Positions 36,787-44,761 of a stretch of DNA of 64,000 bases are shown here, in pieces. Source of the stretch: Ignavibacterium sp. Lineage in GTDB: Bacteria; Bacteroidota; Ignavibacteria; Ignavibacteriales; Ignavibacteriaceae. Positions within the stretch are counted from its first letter, which is position 1; each line of letters starts with the position of its first letter. The notes below the pieces were generated by a model, which was given only the letters and a program-made list of their open reading frames with translations, was not told the origin of the DNA and did not search any database. Location of the stretch: positions 372,001-436,000 of the forward strand of contig NZ_AP026678.1 in the NCBI RefSeq assembly GCF_025998815.1. The letters are read 5' to 3'. Position numbers and translations under genes: made by a program.

Positions 36787-38346
36787 TTATAACGGAAGAT
36801 TAGAATGTTTTTTGGGAGGATTTGTATCCTTCTTGGTTCTCAGAGACTCTAATGCTCTGATAATTCTGAACCTTGTGTTTCTTGGTTCAATTACATCATC
36901 AAGATATCCGTATTTTGCAGCAACATAAGGAGTTGCAAATTTTCTCTTGTACTCTTCTTCTTTTTGCTGAAGAAATTTCATTCTTTCTTCAAGGTCCTGA
37001 ATATCTTTGTACTCTTTACTGTAAAGAATCTCTATTGCACCTTTTGGTCCCATCACAGCTATTTCAGCTCCTGGCCATGCATAGTTAATGTCACCTCTCA
37101 AATGCTTTGAACTCATCACATCATAAGCCCCACCATAAGCTTTTCTTAAAATTACTGTAACTTTTGGAACAGTTGCTTCTCCATAAGCGTAGAGCAATTT
37201 TGCACCGTGAATTATTATTCCACCATATTCCTGAGCAGTTCCTGGTAAGAAGCCGGGCACATCAACAAATGTTACTATTGGAATATTGAATGCATCACAG
37301 AATCTTACAAAACGTGCTGCTTTTCTTGATGAATTAATATCAAGTACACCAGCAAGATAATTTGGTTGATTAGCAACGATTCCTACAGGCATTCCGTTAA
37401 ATCTCGCAAAACCGATGACGATATTTGGAGCGTAATGTCTTTGAACTTCTACGAATTCATTGTAGTCAACTACAGCGTGAATAATATCTTTTACATCGTA
37501 AGGTTTACTTGGGTTTTCAGGAATAATTTCATTTAATGAATCTTCAAGTCTGTCAATCGGATCATCGCAGGGAACAATCGGAGGATCTTCAAGATTATTT
37601 TGAGGCATATAACTTAAAATTTTTCTTATAAGTGCAATACCTTCTTGCTCATCTTCAGTCACAAAATGTGTTACACCGGATTTAGCACCGTGAACCATAG
37701 CTCCACCAAGTTCTTCTTCTGTTACAGTTTCACCGGTTACAGTTTTTACGACCTTCGGTCCTGTAACGAACATATAACTCGTATTTTTCGACATAATAAT
37801 AAAATCAGTTAAAGCAGGTGAGTAAACTGCACCACCAGCACAAGGACCAAATATTGCTGAGATCTGAGGAACGACTCCTGATGCTAATATGTTTCTTTGA
37901 AAAATTTCTGCATAACCTCCAAGACTTTTTACGCCTTCCTGAATTCTTGCACCACCACTGTCATTTATTCCTATAATGGGTGCGCCAACTTTCATGGCTT
38001 TATCCATTATCTTACAAATCTTTTGTGCATACATTTCTGACAATGAACCACCAAATACAGTAAAGTCCTGTGAGAAAACATAAACCAGTCTTCCGTCAAT
38101 TGTACCATATCCGGTTACAACACCATCCGATAAGTAAGTCTCTTCGGCTAAACCAAAATCAATGCAACGATGCGAAACAAACATATCGAATTCTTCGAAG
38201 CTACCTTCGTCTAAAAGAAGTTCGATTCTTTCTCTTGCTGTTAGTTTACCTTTTTTATGCTGGGCTTCAATTCTCTTTGGACCTCCACCCATTCTTGCTT
38301 TTTCTCTGAGATCAAGTAACTCTTTGATTTTATCTTGTGCAGCCAT
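36787..38346 (-). CDS. mmdA: Acyl-CoA carboxyltransferase subunit (methylmalonyl-CoA decarboxylase alpha)
   Basis: A 519-residue crotonase-fold carboxyltransferase. [20 protein letters not shown] in the N-terminal half and [19 protein letters not shown] and [13 protein letters not shown] in the C-terminal half mark the CoA and carboxybiotin pockets. In the operon with an epimerase, a biotin carrier and OadB/OadG-like membrane subunits it would move the carboxyl from (S)-methylmalonyl-CoA to biotin. A soluble propionyl-CoA carboxylase beta role is possible, but the membrane partners favour the pump. Confidence 0.88.
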   Translation of the reverse strand: MAAQDKIKELLDLREKARMGGGPKRIEAQHKKGKLTARERIELLLDEGSFEEFDMFVSHRCIDFGLAEETYLSDGVVTGYGTIDGRLVYVFSQDFTVFGGSLSEMYAQKICKIMDKAMKVGAPIIGINDSGGARIQEGVKSLGGYAEIFQRNILASGVVPQISAIFGPCAGGAVYSPALTDFIIMSKNTSYMFVTGPKVVKTVTGETVTEEELGGAMVHGAKSGVTHFVTEDEQEGIALIRKILSYMPQNNLEDPPIVPCDDPIDRLEDSLNEIIPENPSKPYDVKDIIHAVVDYNEFVEVQRHYAPNIVIGFARFNGMPVGIVANQPNYLAGVLDINSSRKAARFVRFCDAFNIPIVTFVDVPGFLPGTAQEYGGIIIHGAKLLYAYGEATVPKVTVILRKAYGGAYDVMSSKHLRGDINYAWPGAEIAVMGPKGAIEILYSKEYKDIQDLEERMKFLQQKEEEYKRKFATPYVAAKYGYLDDVIEPRNTRFRIIRALESLRTKKDTNPPKKHSNLPL

Positions 38347-38367
38347 TTTATTCTCTTAATAAATTTA

Positions 38368-38775
38368 TTATTCAGGTTTTTCACAAAATTCAGTTAATAC
38401 ACCAAAAGTAGATCTAGGATGAAGGAATGCTATGTTCAAACCCTCTGCACCTTTGCGCGGTTGTTCGTCAACTAATCTTACACCTTTGGATTTTACTTCT
38501 TCAAGTTTTTCTTTTAATCCTGTTACTGCAAATGCAATATGATGTATTCCTTCGCCTTTGTTTTCTATGAATCTCCCAATTGGTCCATCAGGTGATGTTG
38601 TTTCAAGCAATTCTATTTTAGTTTGTCCGACCATAAAAAAAGCTGTCTTAACTTTTTGATCCGCAACTTCTTCAACTGCATAACATTTCAATCCTAAAAC
38701 CTCTTCGTAAAATTTTATTGCTTCGTGAAGATTTTTAACCGCTATGCCGATGTGTTCAATATGAGTAATGCTCAT
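38368..38775 (-). CDS. mce: Methylmalonyl-CoA epimerase
   Basis: A 135-residue vicinal-oxygen-chelate fold protein. EHIGIAVKNLHEAIKFYEEV opens the first motif, and later HHIAFAVTGLKEKLEEVKSKG gives the second; metal ligands His and Glu are in these motifs (HIEHIGIAV, IELLETT, HHIAF). It interconverts the R and S forms of methylmalonyl-CoA. As first gene of the operon, it feeds the decarboxylase that follows. Confidence 0.93.
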   Translation of the reverse strand: MSITHIEHIGIAVKNLHEAIKFYEEVLGLKCYAVEEVADQKVKTAFFMVGQTKIELLETTSPDGPIGRFIENKGEGIHHIAFAVTGLKEKLEEVKSKGVRLVDEQPRKGAEGLNIAFLHPRSTFGVLTEFCEKPE

Positions 38776-38993
38776 AATATCACCAATTTTATTTTGAAAG
38801 GATTGTTAAATATCAAATTAGAATCGCCTCACTTTGACAAACAAAGTGCCACAGAAAAGTTTTTATAATAATTAAGTAGTTCAAAACTTTTAATAGTATA
38901 TAAAAATTTTTGTTGCTCTAAATCACTTAATCATTCCAATCTGTGAGAAAAAATTTTTTAATAATAAGATTATTATTGATTTAACAAATAATA

Positions 38994-39686
38994 TTATTCA
39001 ATAACAAAATTGTAGTAAGTGGTTGGATAAGGTTCATTAATTAAGGTATAATGCCACCATTCTTCTGACAGATTCTTAAATCCATGTTTTGTCATAAGTG
39101 AATACAAAAGCATTCTGTTTGCTCTTTGTTGCGGAGTTATTTTATTGTTCATTGTGTGTGAAAGAGGATGAAAGCAATCGAATCCTGTTCCCATATCGAG
39201 AGAATTATCTTTGAATCTTTCATTAACAGATTTATAACATTCACACTGATTATCAAAATCAAATTTCGGTTGTTCATCAACAGGCAATGGAACAATTGTT
39301 AAATCAACAGTACTTCCTCTGCTATGACCAGATTTTTCTGCTATGTATCCTTCCACAAACAATTTGCTTTTGTCAATGGTAGGATAGAATTCTTTTTTAG
39401 TAAGTGTATCAGATAAATCTTTTGCCCATTTAACAAAATCATCAACTGCTCTTTGAGGTCTGTATGCATCATAAATTTTTAATGATAATCCAAACCTCTT
39501 TAACTCTTCCTGCACCTTTGCTAATGAATCTGCTGCAGGTTTTGTTATGAAACATTTCTCGGCATTATATCCATCTGCTTTCCGGCCAAGAAAATTATGG
39601 TCTGAATAATATCTTAAATCAATAATAATATCCGGAATTACTTCTCTTATCTCAACAAAACCATCCGGGATTTGAGAAAGACGCAT
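38994..39686 (-). CDS. VanX-like D-alanyl-D-alanine dipeptidase (M15D)
   Basis: A 230-residue protein with the zinc-binding set of VanX: SGHSRGSTVDLT (His121, Asp128) and EEWWHYTL (Glu209 as base, His212 as ligand), plus YDAYRPQRAVDDF near residue 72. The enzyme splits D-Ala-D-Ala dipeptide. No signal peptide is seen in this start. It is alone on the minus strand with about 200 bases on each side. A role in cell-wall turnover or in use of D-Ala-D-Ala is likely; no VanA/VanH genes are near, so vancomycin resistance is not supported. Confidence 0.88.
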   Translation of the reverse strand: MRLSQIPDGFVEIREVIPDIIIDLRYYSDHNFLGRKADGYNAEKCFITKPAADSLAKVQEELKRFGLSLKIYDAYRPQRAVDDFVKWAKDLSDTLTKKEFYPTIDKSKLFVEGYIAEKSGHSRGSTVDLTIVPLPVDEQPKFDFDNQCECYKSVNERFKDNSLDMGTGFDCFHPLSHTMNNKITPQQRANRMLLYSLMTKHGFKNLSEEWWHYTLINEPYPTTYYNFVIE

Positions 39687-39846
39687 TAAATGGAAAAGCG
39701 AAAATGATGTAGATTATAGAACAGATAAGAATTTGTCTCATTTAAGATGCTCAGATTTATTAGCGATAAATTTCCTTTGTGAAATTAACAATAAAACTTT
39801 AATGAAAGATGGAAAAAAAATTTTACAAGATAGAATATTGGATTTC

Positions 39847-39877
39847 TTGTTAGAAAATAACACTTTAAGTATATTTG
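39847..39877 (+). promoter_or_regulatory. Bacteroidota-type promoter of tRNA-Leu
   Basis: TTG at 39847-39849, 20 bases, TATATTTG at 39870-39877. The tRNA starts 24 bases later. Confidence 0.7.
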
Positions 39878-39901
39878 TCCGCCAAAATTAAATGTACTTT
39901 T

Positions 39902-39987
39902 GCCGGGGTGGCGGAAGTGGTAGACGCACAGGACTTAAAATCCTGTGGCCCTTTTGGGCCGTGCCGGTTCGAGTCCGGCCCTCGGTA
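39902..39987 (+). tRNA. tRNA-Leu (TAA)
   Basis: An 86-base class II tRNA: acceptor GCCGGGG/CCTCGGT with a G:T first pair, as in E. coli tRNA-Leu(UAA), anticodon stem CAGGA/TCCTG around loop CTTAAAA (anticodon TAA), variable arm GGCCCTTTTGGGCC, T-loop TTCGAGT. The 3' CCA is not encoded. It has its own promoter and terminator. Confidence 0.95.
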
Positions 39988-39994
39988 CTAAATG

Positions 39995-40028
39995 AAATGT
40001 ACAATTAGATTTTTAATTGTACATTTTT
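39995..40028 (+). terminator. Rho-independent terminator of tRNA-Leu
   Basis: AAATGTACAATTA (39995-40007) pairs with TAATTGTACATTT (40014-40026), followed by Ts. Confidence 0.8.
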
Positions 40029-40057
40029 AATTTAAATGTTCAGGTCTTTTTTATATT

Positions 40058-40159
40058 GGGCTCTTAGCTCATCCGTTAGCTAACGGAGGTTAGAGCGTCC
40101 GACAAGTCGGGGAGGTCAAAGGTTCTGCGAAGCATCCTTCGGAGAGTCCTTTAGAGCCA
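40058..40159 (+). pseudogene. tRNA-Val-like degenerate unit A with palindromic inserts
   Basis: Starts GGGCTCTTAGCTCA and ends GTCCTTTAGAGCCA as in the tRNA-Val at 40310, but each loop is altered. The D-loop holds the 16-base perfect palindrome TCCGTTAGCTAACGGA, the anticodon arm is replaced by CCGACAAGTCGG, and the T-loop holds TGCGAAGCATCCTTCGGA with stem CGAAG/CTTCG. The anticodon loop shrinks to two bases, so it cannot act as a normal tRNA. Unit 40058-40183 and the next 40184-40309 are 126 bp each with one mismatch. Confidence 0.9.
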
Positions 40160-40183
40160 AAGAAATTTATTTTTTATTGATTA

Positions 40184-40285
40184 GGGCTCTTAGCTCATCC
40201 GTTAGCTAACGGAGGTTAGAGCGTCCGACAAGTCGGGGAAGTCAAAGGTTCTGCGAAGCATCCTTCGGAGAGTCCTTTAGAGCCA
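40184..40285 (+). pseudogene. tRNA-Val-like degenerate unit B with palindromic inserts
   Basis: Identical to unit A except one base (GGGGAAGTC instead of GGGGAGGTC). It carries the same inserts in D-loop, anticodon arm and T-loop and the same downstream spacer AAGAAATTTATTTTTTATTG. It leads directly into the intact tRNA-Val. Confidence 0.9.
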
Positions 40286-40309
40286 AAGAAATTTATTTTT
40301 TATTGATTA

Positions 40310-40383
40310 GGGCTCTTAGCTCAGTTGGTTAGAGCGTCTGCTTGACGTGCAGAAGGTCAAAGGTTCGAGTCCTTTAGAGCCCA
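40310..40383 (+). tRNA. tRNA-Val (GAC)
   Basis: Acceptor GGGCTCT/AGAGCCC, D-arm GCTC/GAGC, anticodon stem TCTGC/GCAGA around loop TTGACGT (anticodon GAC at 40344-40346), T-arm AAAGG/CCTTT with loop TTCGAGT, discriminator A; CCA not encoded. It is the only unit of the four with a full cloverleaf. Confidence 0.95.
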
Positions 40384-40403
40384 CAAAATTTACTATTGAA
40401 TCA

Positions 40404-40507
40404 TGGCTCTTAGCTCGTCCGTTAGCTAACGGAAGTTAGAAGTTCTGCTTGACTTGCAGAAGGTTAAAGGTTTCGCGAATCATCTTTCGGAGAGTTCTCT
40501 AGAGCCA
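40404..40507 (+). pseudogene. tRNA-Val-like degenerate unit C
   Basis: Has the D-loop palindrome TCCGTTAGCTAACGGA and a T-loop insert TCGCGAATCATCTTTCGGA, but keeps an anticodon arm TTCTGC-TTGACTT-GCAGAA with GAC. It looks like an intermediate between the intact gene and units A/B. Several stem mismatches suggest it is not functional. Confidence 0.85.
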
Positions 40508-40566
40508 AAGAAAGAGTTCGATAATTGATAAGATAATTTTTTGATATTTTAATTTCATTTTAGTTT

Positions 40567-40595
40567 TAATCCCGCACAAGCGGGAAAATTTTTAT
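40567..40595 (+). terminator. Hairpin with T-run just upstream of thrS
   Basis: TCCCGC (40570-40575), loop ACAA, GCGGGA (40580-40585), then AAAATTTTT. It ends 15-20 bases before the thrS ATG, so it may end the tRNA transcript or act as a thrS leader attenuator. Confidence 0.65.
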
Positions 40596-40609
40596 TAAAG
40601 ATAAATTTT

Positions 40610-42547
40610 ATGGATAAAATAAAAATAAAATTTCCTGATGGTTCAGTAAAAGAATTTGATAAAGGTGTAACTGGTTATCAGATAGCTGAATCAATTTCAA
40701 AACGACTTGCTGAAGAAGCTCTTGCAGTTAAAATAAATGGAAGAGTTCGTGAGCTTAATATACCAATTAATGAAGATGCAGAAATTCAGATTCTTACTTT
40801 TGATGATGAGGAAGGGAAGGAAGTCTACTGGCATTCGTCTTCACACTTGATGGCTCATGCAATTCAGTCACTTCATCCGGAAGCAAAGTTTGGTGTTGGT
40901 CCTGCAATTGAAAATGGATTCTATTATGATTTCGATATCAACACTCAGCTTAGTGAAGATGATTTAAGAAAAATTGAAGAAAAGATGATTACTATTGCCG
41001 GTGAAAATCATCCATTCGAAAGAGTTGAACTTCCCAAAGAAAAAGCAATTGAGTTCTTTTCTAAAAAAGGAGACCAATACAAACTTGAAATACTTAGTGA
41101 ACTTGATGATAAGAATGAAGTAATTAGTATTTATAACGAAGGAGACTTCACTGACTTATGTACAGGTCCGCATCTTCCTTCAACTGGTAAGATTAAATAT
41201 GTTAAACTGCTTAGCGTGTCCGGTTCTTATTGGCGTGGTGATGAAAAGAATAAACAGCTTCAGAGAATTTATGGAATCTCTTTCCCAAAAAAGAAAATGC
41301 TTGATGAGTATCTTCAGAAACTTGAAGAGGCAAAAAGAAGAGATCATCGAAAGCTTGGAAAAGAGTTAGAGATTTTTCTGATTACAAATAATGTTGGTCC
41401 AGGATTGCCAATCTGGTTACCCAAAGGAACTATTCTTAGAGAAACACTCGAAAACTTCTTGAAGGAAGAGCAGAGGAAAAGAGGATATTTACCTGTAATA
41501 ACTCCTCATATCGGAAACATAAATTTGTATAAAACCAGCGGACACTATCCTTATTATAAAGATAGCCAGTTTCCACCGATAAAGTTTGAGGAAGGTAATG
41601 AAGAATATCTTCTTAAACCGATGAACTGTCCTCATCACTTTCAGATTTATGCTTCAAAGCCAAGAAGTTATAGAGATTTACCTATTCGTTATGCTGAGTT
41701 TGGTACTGTTTATCGTTATGAGCAATCAGGTGAACTTAATGGTTTGACTCGTGTAAGATGTTTCTCAGTTGATGACTCACACATTTTTGTAAGACAGGAT
41801 CAACTTAAAGAAGAAGTTTGCAATGTAATTGAGTTGATTCAGGTTGTATTTAATCAAATGGGATTTAAGGAGTTTACCACTCAACTTTCATTTCGTGATG
41901 ATAATGTTGAAAAGTATGGTGGTGATTTAAGTTTGTGGGATAAAGCTCAGCAGGAAATTAAGGAAGCTGCCGATATGATGGGCTTAAATTATATAATTGA
42001 AGAAGGAGAAGCAGCATTTTATGGACCTAAGATAGATTTTATGGTTAAAGATGCTTTGGGAAGAAAATGGCAGCTTGGAACTGTTCAGATTGATTATGTT
42101 ATGCCGGAAAGATTTAACCTGGAATATATCGGAAGCGATGGACAGAAACATCGTCCCGTGGTTATTCATCGTGCACCTTTTGGTTCGCTGGAAAGATTTA
42201 TTGGAGTGCTGATTGAACATTATGCAGGTGAATTTCCTTTGTGGTTAGCTCCCGTGCAGGTTGCTGTCCTGCCAATTTCACAAAACTATTTAGATTATGC
42301 AACAGAAGTTTATAATGCATTGAAGCAGAATGGTATTCGTGCTGAACTTGATGACAGGAATGAGAAGATTGGTTACAAGATAAGAGACTGGGAGACGAAG
42401 AAGGTAAAATATATGGTAATCGTTGGTGAAAAAGAGAAAGAAAATAAAACCGTATCAGTCCGTCAGCACAAAGAAGGTGACAAAGGTTCTTTGGGAATAT
42501 CAGAATTTATTGATAAAATTGCAGCCGAAATTAAAAATAAATCTTAA
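40610..42547 (+). CDS. thrS: Threonine--tRNA ligase
   Basis: 645 residues. The N-terminal TGS domain (IKIKFPDGSVKEFDKG) is followed by the editing domain with HSSSHLMAHA and FTDLCTGPHLPSTGKI, then the class II core. Zinc ligands are in LLKPMNCPHHF; motif 2 is in RYAEFGTVYRYEQSGELNGL; motif 3 is in HRAPFGSLERFIGVLIEHYA. The C-terminal anticodon-binding domain starts about PLWLAPVQVAVLPI. It charges tRNA-Thr. It leads the thrS-infC-rpmI-rplT-pheS-pheT run, the same gene order as in E. coli. Confidence 0.98.
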   Translation: MDKIKIKFPDGSVKEFDKGVTGYQIAESISKRLAEEALAVKINGRVRELNIPINEDAEIQILTFDDEEGKEVYWHSSSHLMAHAIQSLHPEAKFGVGPAIENGFYYDFDINTQLSEDDLRKIEEKMITIAGENHPFERVELPKEKAIEFFSKKGDQYKLEILSELDDKNEVISIYNEGDFTDLCTGPHLPSTGKIKYVKLLSVSGSYWRGDEKNKQLQRIYGISFPKKKMLDEYLQKLEEAKRRDHRKLGKELEIFLITNNVGPGLPIWLPKGTILRETLENFLKEEQRKRGYLPVITPHIGNINLYKTSGHYPYYKDSQFPPIKFEEGNEEYLLKPMNCPHHFQIYASKPRSYRDLPIRYAEFGTVYRYEQSGELNGLTRVRCFSVDDSHIFVRQDQLKEEVCNVIELIQVVFNQMGFKEFTTQLSFRDDNVEKYGGDLSLWDKAQQEIKEAADMMGLNYIIEEGEAAFYGPKIDFMVKDALGRKWQLGTVQIDYVMPERFNLEYIGSDGQKHRPVVIHRAPFGSLERFIGVLIEHYAGEFPLWLAPVQVAVLPISQNYLDYATEVYNALKQNGIRAELDDRNEKIGYKIRDWETKKVKYMVIVGEKEKENKTVSVRQHKEGDKGSLGISEFIDKIAAEIKNKS

Positions 42548-42567
42548 AACAATAAGAGAGGTTATTT

Positions 42568-43113
42568 ATCTCAGATAAAAAATCAGTTCGTGTAAACGAA
42601 GAAATCAAAGCTCCAAAAGTAAGAGTTATTGATTTTGATGGAACTCAAAGGGGTATTTTTACTGTTCGTGACGCCATTAAATTAGCTGAAGAGCGTAAAC
42701 TTGATTTGGTTGAAATTGCTCCTCAGGCTGATCCACCGGTTTGTAAAATAATTGATTACGGAAAGTTCAAATACGAACAGCAGAAAAAAGAAAAACTTCA
42801 GAAGAAAAATCAGATTGTTTCAGTCCTTAAAGAAATTCGTTTGCATCCAAATACGGATACTCACGATTTTGACTTTAAGGTAAGACACGCAATAAATTTT
42901 ATTGAAGAAGGTAATAAGGTTAAGGTATCGGTTTTGTTCAAAGGTAGAGAAATGGCTTACACAGAAAAAGGTGAAGAACTTATTCAGAGATTTATCGAGA
43001 AATTATCCGACATAGCAAAAGTTGAATCCGAACCTAAAATGGAAGGTAGGAATTTGTCGGCTATATTAGTTCCGCAATCGAAAAAAGGTAAGAAACAAAA
43101 ACAACAAGGTTAA
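42568..43113 (+). CDS. infC: Translation initiation factor IF-3 (ATC start)
   Basis: The usual ATG/GTG/TTG search starts only at a TTG at 42706, which would cut off the N-terminal domain. The same frame runs upstream to ATC at 42568-42570, with AGAGAGG (42555-42561) six bases before it and a stop codon at 42553 bounding the frame. This gives 181 residues, the normal IF-3 length. Conserved segments are VRVNEEIKAPKVRVIDFDGT, LAEERKLDLVEIAPQADPPV and CKIIDYGKFKYEQQKK, then KEIRLHPNTDTHDFDFKVRH. IF-3 controls its own synthesis in E. coli through a rare AUU start, so a rare AUC here may serve the same feedback. Some protein-level proof is needed. Confidence 0.92.
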   Translation: MSDKKSVRVNEEIKAPKVRVIDFDGTQRGIFTVRDAIKLAEERKLDLVEIAPQADPPVCKIIDYGKFKYEQQKKEKLQKKNQIVSVLKEIRLHPNTDTHDFDFKVRHAINFIEEGNKVKVSVLFKGREMAYTEKGEELIQRFIEKLSDIAKVESEPKMEGRNLSAILVPQSKKGKKQKQQG

Positions 43114-43116
43114 GAT

Positions 43117-43308
43117 ATGCCAAAAATGAAAAGTAACAGAGGTGCTGCAAAGACTTTCAAGAAAACAGCATCAGGAAGATTTAAGAGAAAGAAGGCTTAC
43201 AAAAGTCATATTCTTACTTCCAAGTCAAGAAAAAGAAAAAGAAACTTAAGAAAACCAACTCTCGTATCTAAAGCAGATGAAAAGAGAGTTAAAATAATGG
43301 TTCAATAA
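43117..43308 (+). CDS. rpmI: 50S ribosomal protein L35
   Basis: 63 residues, very basic. Starts [20 protein letters not shown], the bL35 signature, and continues [22 protein letters not shown]. It follows infC by three bases and precedes rplT. The short length matches the family. Confidence 0.97.
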   Translation: MPKMKSNRGAAKTFKKTASGRFKRKKAYKSHILTSKSRKRKRNLRKPTLVSKADEKRVKIMVQ

Positions 43309-43327
43309 AGAACAAGAGGATATAACT

Positions 43328-43675
43328 ATGCCAAGATCTAAAAATAAAGTCGCTTCGCACAGACGCAGAAAGAAAATTCTTTCGCTTGCTAAAGGTTATT
43401 GGGGTGCGAGAGGTAATGTCTATACTATTGCAAAAAATTCGGTTGAAAAAGGATTACTTCACGCTTACCGTGACCGTAAACTTAAAAAGAGATCATTCAG
43501 ACAACTTTGGATAACAAGAATCAATGCTGCTGCAAGAATGAATGGTACTACTTATTCAAGATTAATAGATGCACTTAACAAAAAGGGTGTTGAAATTAAT
43601 CGTAAAGTTCTTGCTTCGCTTGCATTGGAAAATCCAAATGCATTTTCTGAATTAGTTAAGTTTACTCAGAACTAA
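43328..43675 (+). CDS. rplT: 50S ribosomal protein L20
   Basis: 115 residues, matching bL20. It begins [17 protein letters not shown], then [20 protein letters not shown] and [32 protein letters not shown] just before ATG gives a Shine-Dalgarno. In E. coli L20 represses the rpmI-rplT operon through mRNA structure; no such site was tested here. Confidence 0.97.
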   Translation: MPRSKNKVASHRRRKKILSLAKGYWGARGNVYTIAKNSVEKGLLHAYRDRKLKKRSFRQLWITRINAAARMNGTTYSRLIDALNKKGVEINRKVLASLALENPNAFSELVKFTQN

Positions 43676-43681
43676 TTTTAA

Positions 43682-43721
43682 CCCTCAGAGAAATTTTCTT
43701 TCTGTTGATATTCTCTGAGGG
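43682..43721 (+). promoter_or_regulatory. Strong hairpin between rplT and pheS
   Basis: CCCTCAGAGAA (43682-43692) pairs perfectly with TTCTCTGAGGG (43711-43721). No T-run follows, so processing, attenuation or transcript-stabilising roles are as likely as termination. Confidence 0.6.
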
Positions 43722-43745
43722 CATTACTTTAAATAAAGATGTAAT

Positions 43746-44759
43746 ATGCTGGATGAAATTATTACCCAAATTAAGAACGAATTCGAGAAAGATATTCAGG
43801 AAGCTGATTCTCTGAAGAAACTTGAGGAGATCAGAATAAAATATCTTGCACGAAATGGTTCTGTAACCTTACTGTTTGATAAACTTAAAGAAGCATCAAA
43901 AGAAGAAAAACCTCTGCTTGGTAAAAAACTAAACGAGCTTCGGAATTCTGTAACAGAAAAATTCAATTCAAAAAAAGAGCTTCTCGAAAAATCAGAATCA
44001 TCATCAAAAGAATTTATTGATCTCACACTTCCGGGCAGACCTGTTAAACTCGGAAGCAAACATATCTTAACTCAAACACTTGAAGAGATTAAACAGATTT
44101 TCAAGTCAATGGGATTTTCGGTGTTTGAAGGACCTGAACTCGAATCAGATTACTACAATTTTGAAGCACTTAATTTTCCTGCAGATCATCCGGCTCGCGA
44201 TATGCAGGATACATTTTTCATCAATCAGAAATTTCTGTTGCGAACTCACACTTCTCCTGTGCAAATAAGAGTAATGGAATCAATGCAACCGCCAGTTCGC
44301 GCAATTATGCCGGGCAGAGTTTATCGTAATGAAGCAATTAACGCAAGAAGTTATTGTACATTCCAGCAGGTTGAAGGATTATATGTTGATACCGATGTTA
44401 CTTTTGCAGAACTGAAAGGAACACTGGTATCATTTGCTAAACAATTTTATGGAAGTTCTCTTAAATACAGATTCAGACCAAGTTTTTTCCCATTCACAGA
44501 ACCCAGCGCTGAGATGGATATCACTTGTTTCATTTGCAATGGAGATGGTTGTCGCATATGCAAAAATTCCGGCTGGCTTGAAATTCTTGGCTGCGGAATG
44601 GTTGACCCAAATGTCTTCAAATATGTCAATTATGATTCAGAAAAATATGTCGGCTATGCCTTCGGAATGGGAATAGAAAGAATTGCTTTACTTAAATATG
44701 GAATAAACGACATCAGATTATTCTTTGAAAATGATTTAAGATTTTTAAGGCAGTTTTAA
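43746..44759 (+). CDS. pheS: Phenylalanine--tRNA ligase alpha subunit
   Basis: 337 residues. A coiled-coil N-terminus, then the class II core: FEGPELESDYYNFEALNFP, motif 2 in IMPGRVYRNEAINARSYCTF, motif 3 in GYAFGMGIERIALLKYGIND. A Cys-rich segment (CFICNGDGCRICKNSGWLEI) occurs near residue 255, as in several bacterial PheS. It forms the alpha2beta2 enzyme with PheT, whose gene starts two bases later. Confidence 0.97.
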   Translation: MLDEIITQIKNEFEKDIQEADSLKKLEEIRIKYLARNGSVTLLFDKLKEASKEEKPLLGKKLNELRNSVTEKFNSKKELLEKSESSSKEFIDLTLPGRPVKLGSKHILTQTLEEIKQIFKSMGFSVFEGPELESDYYNFEALNFPADHPARDMQDTFFINQKFLLRTHTSPVQIRVMESMQPPVRAIMPGRVYRNEAINARSYCTFQQVEGLYVDTDVTFAELKGTLVSFAKQFYGSSLKYRFRPSFFPFTEPSAEMDITCFICNGDGCRICKNSGWLEILGCGMVDPNVFKYVNYDSEKYVGYAFGMGIERIALLKYGINDIRLFFENDLRFLRQF

Positions 44760-44761
44760 TT

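Noticed and set aside
38994-39686. Vancomycin-resistance gene cluster
   Set aside because: Only the VanX-like dipeptidase is present; VanA, VanH, VanR and VanS are not.
40058-40309. CRISPR array from the 126-bp units
   Set aside because: Only two identical units, no short repeats with unique spacers, no Cas genes; they are tRNA-Val derivatives.
40511-40609. T-box riboswitch upstream of thrS
   Set aside because: No T-box sequence or specifier arm could be recognised in the short leader.
42706-43113. Truncated IF-3 starting at TTG 42706
   Set aside because: Conserved N-terminal IF-3 sequence continues in frame upstream to ATC 42568 with a good ribosome-binding site.
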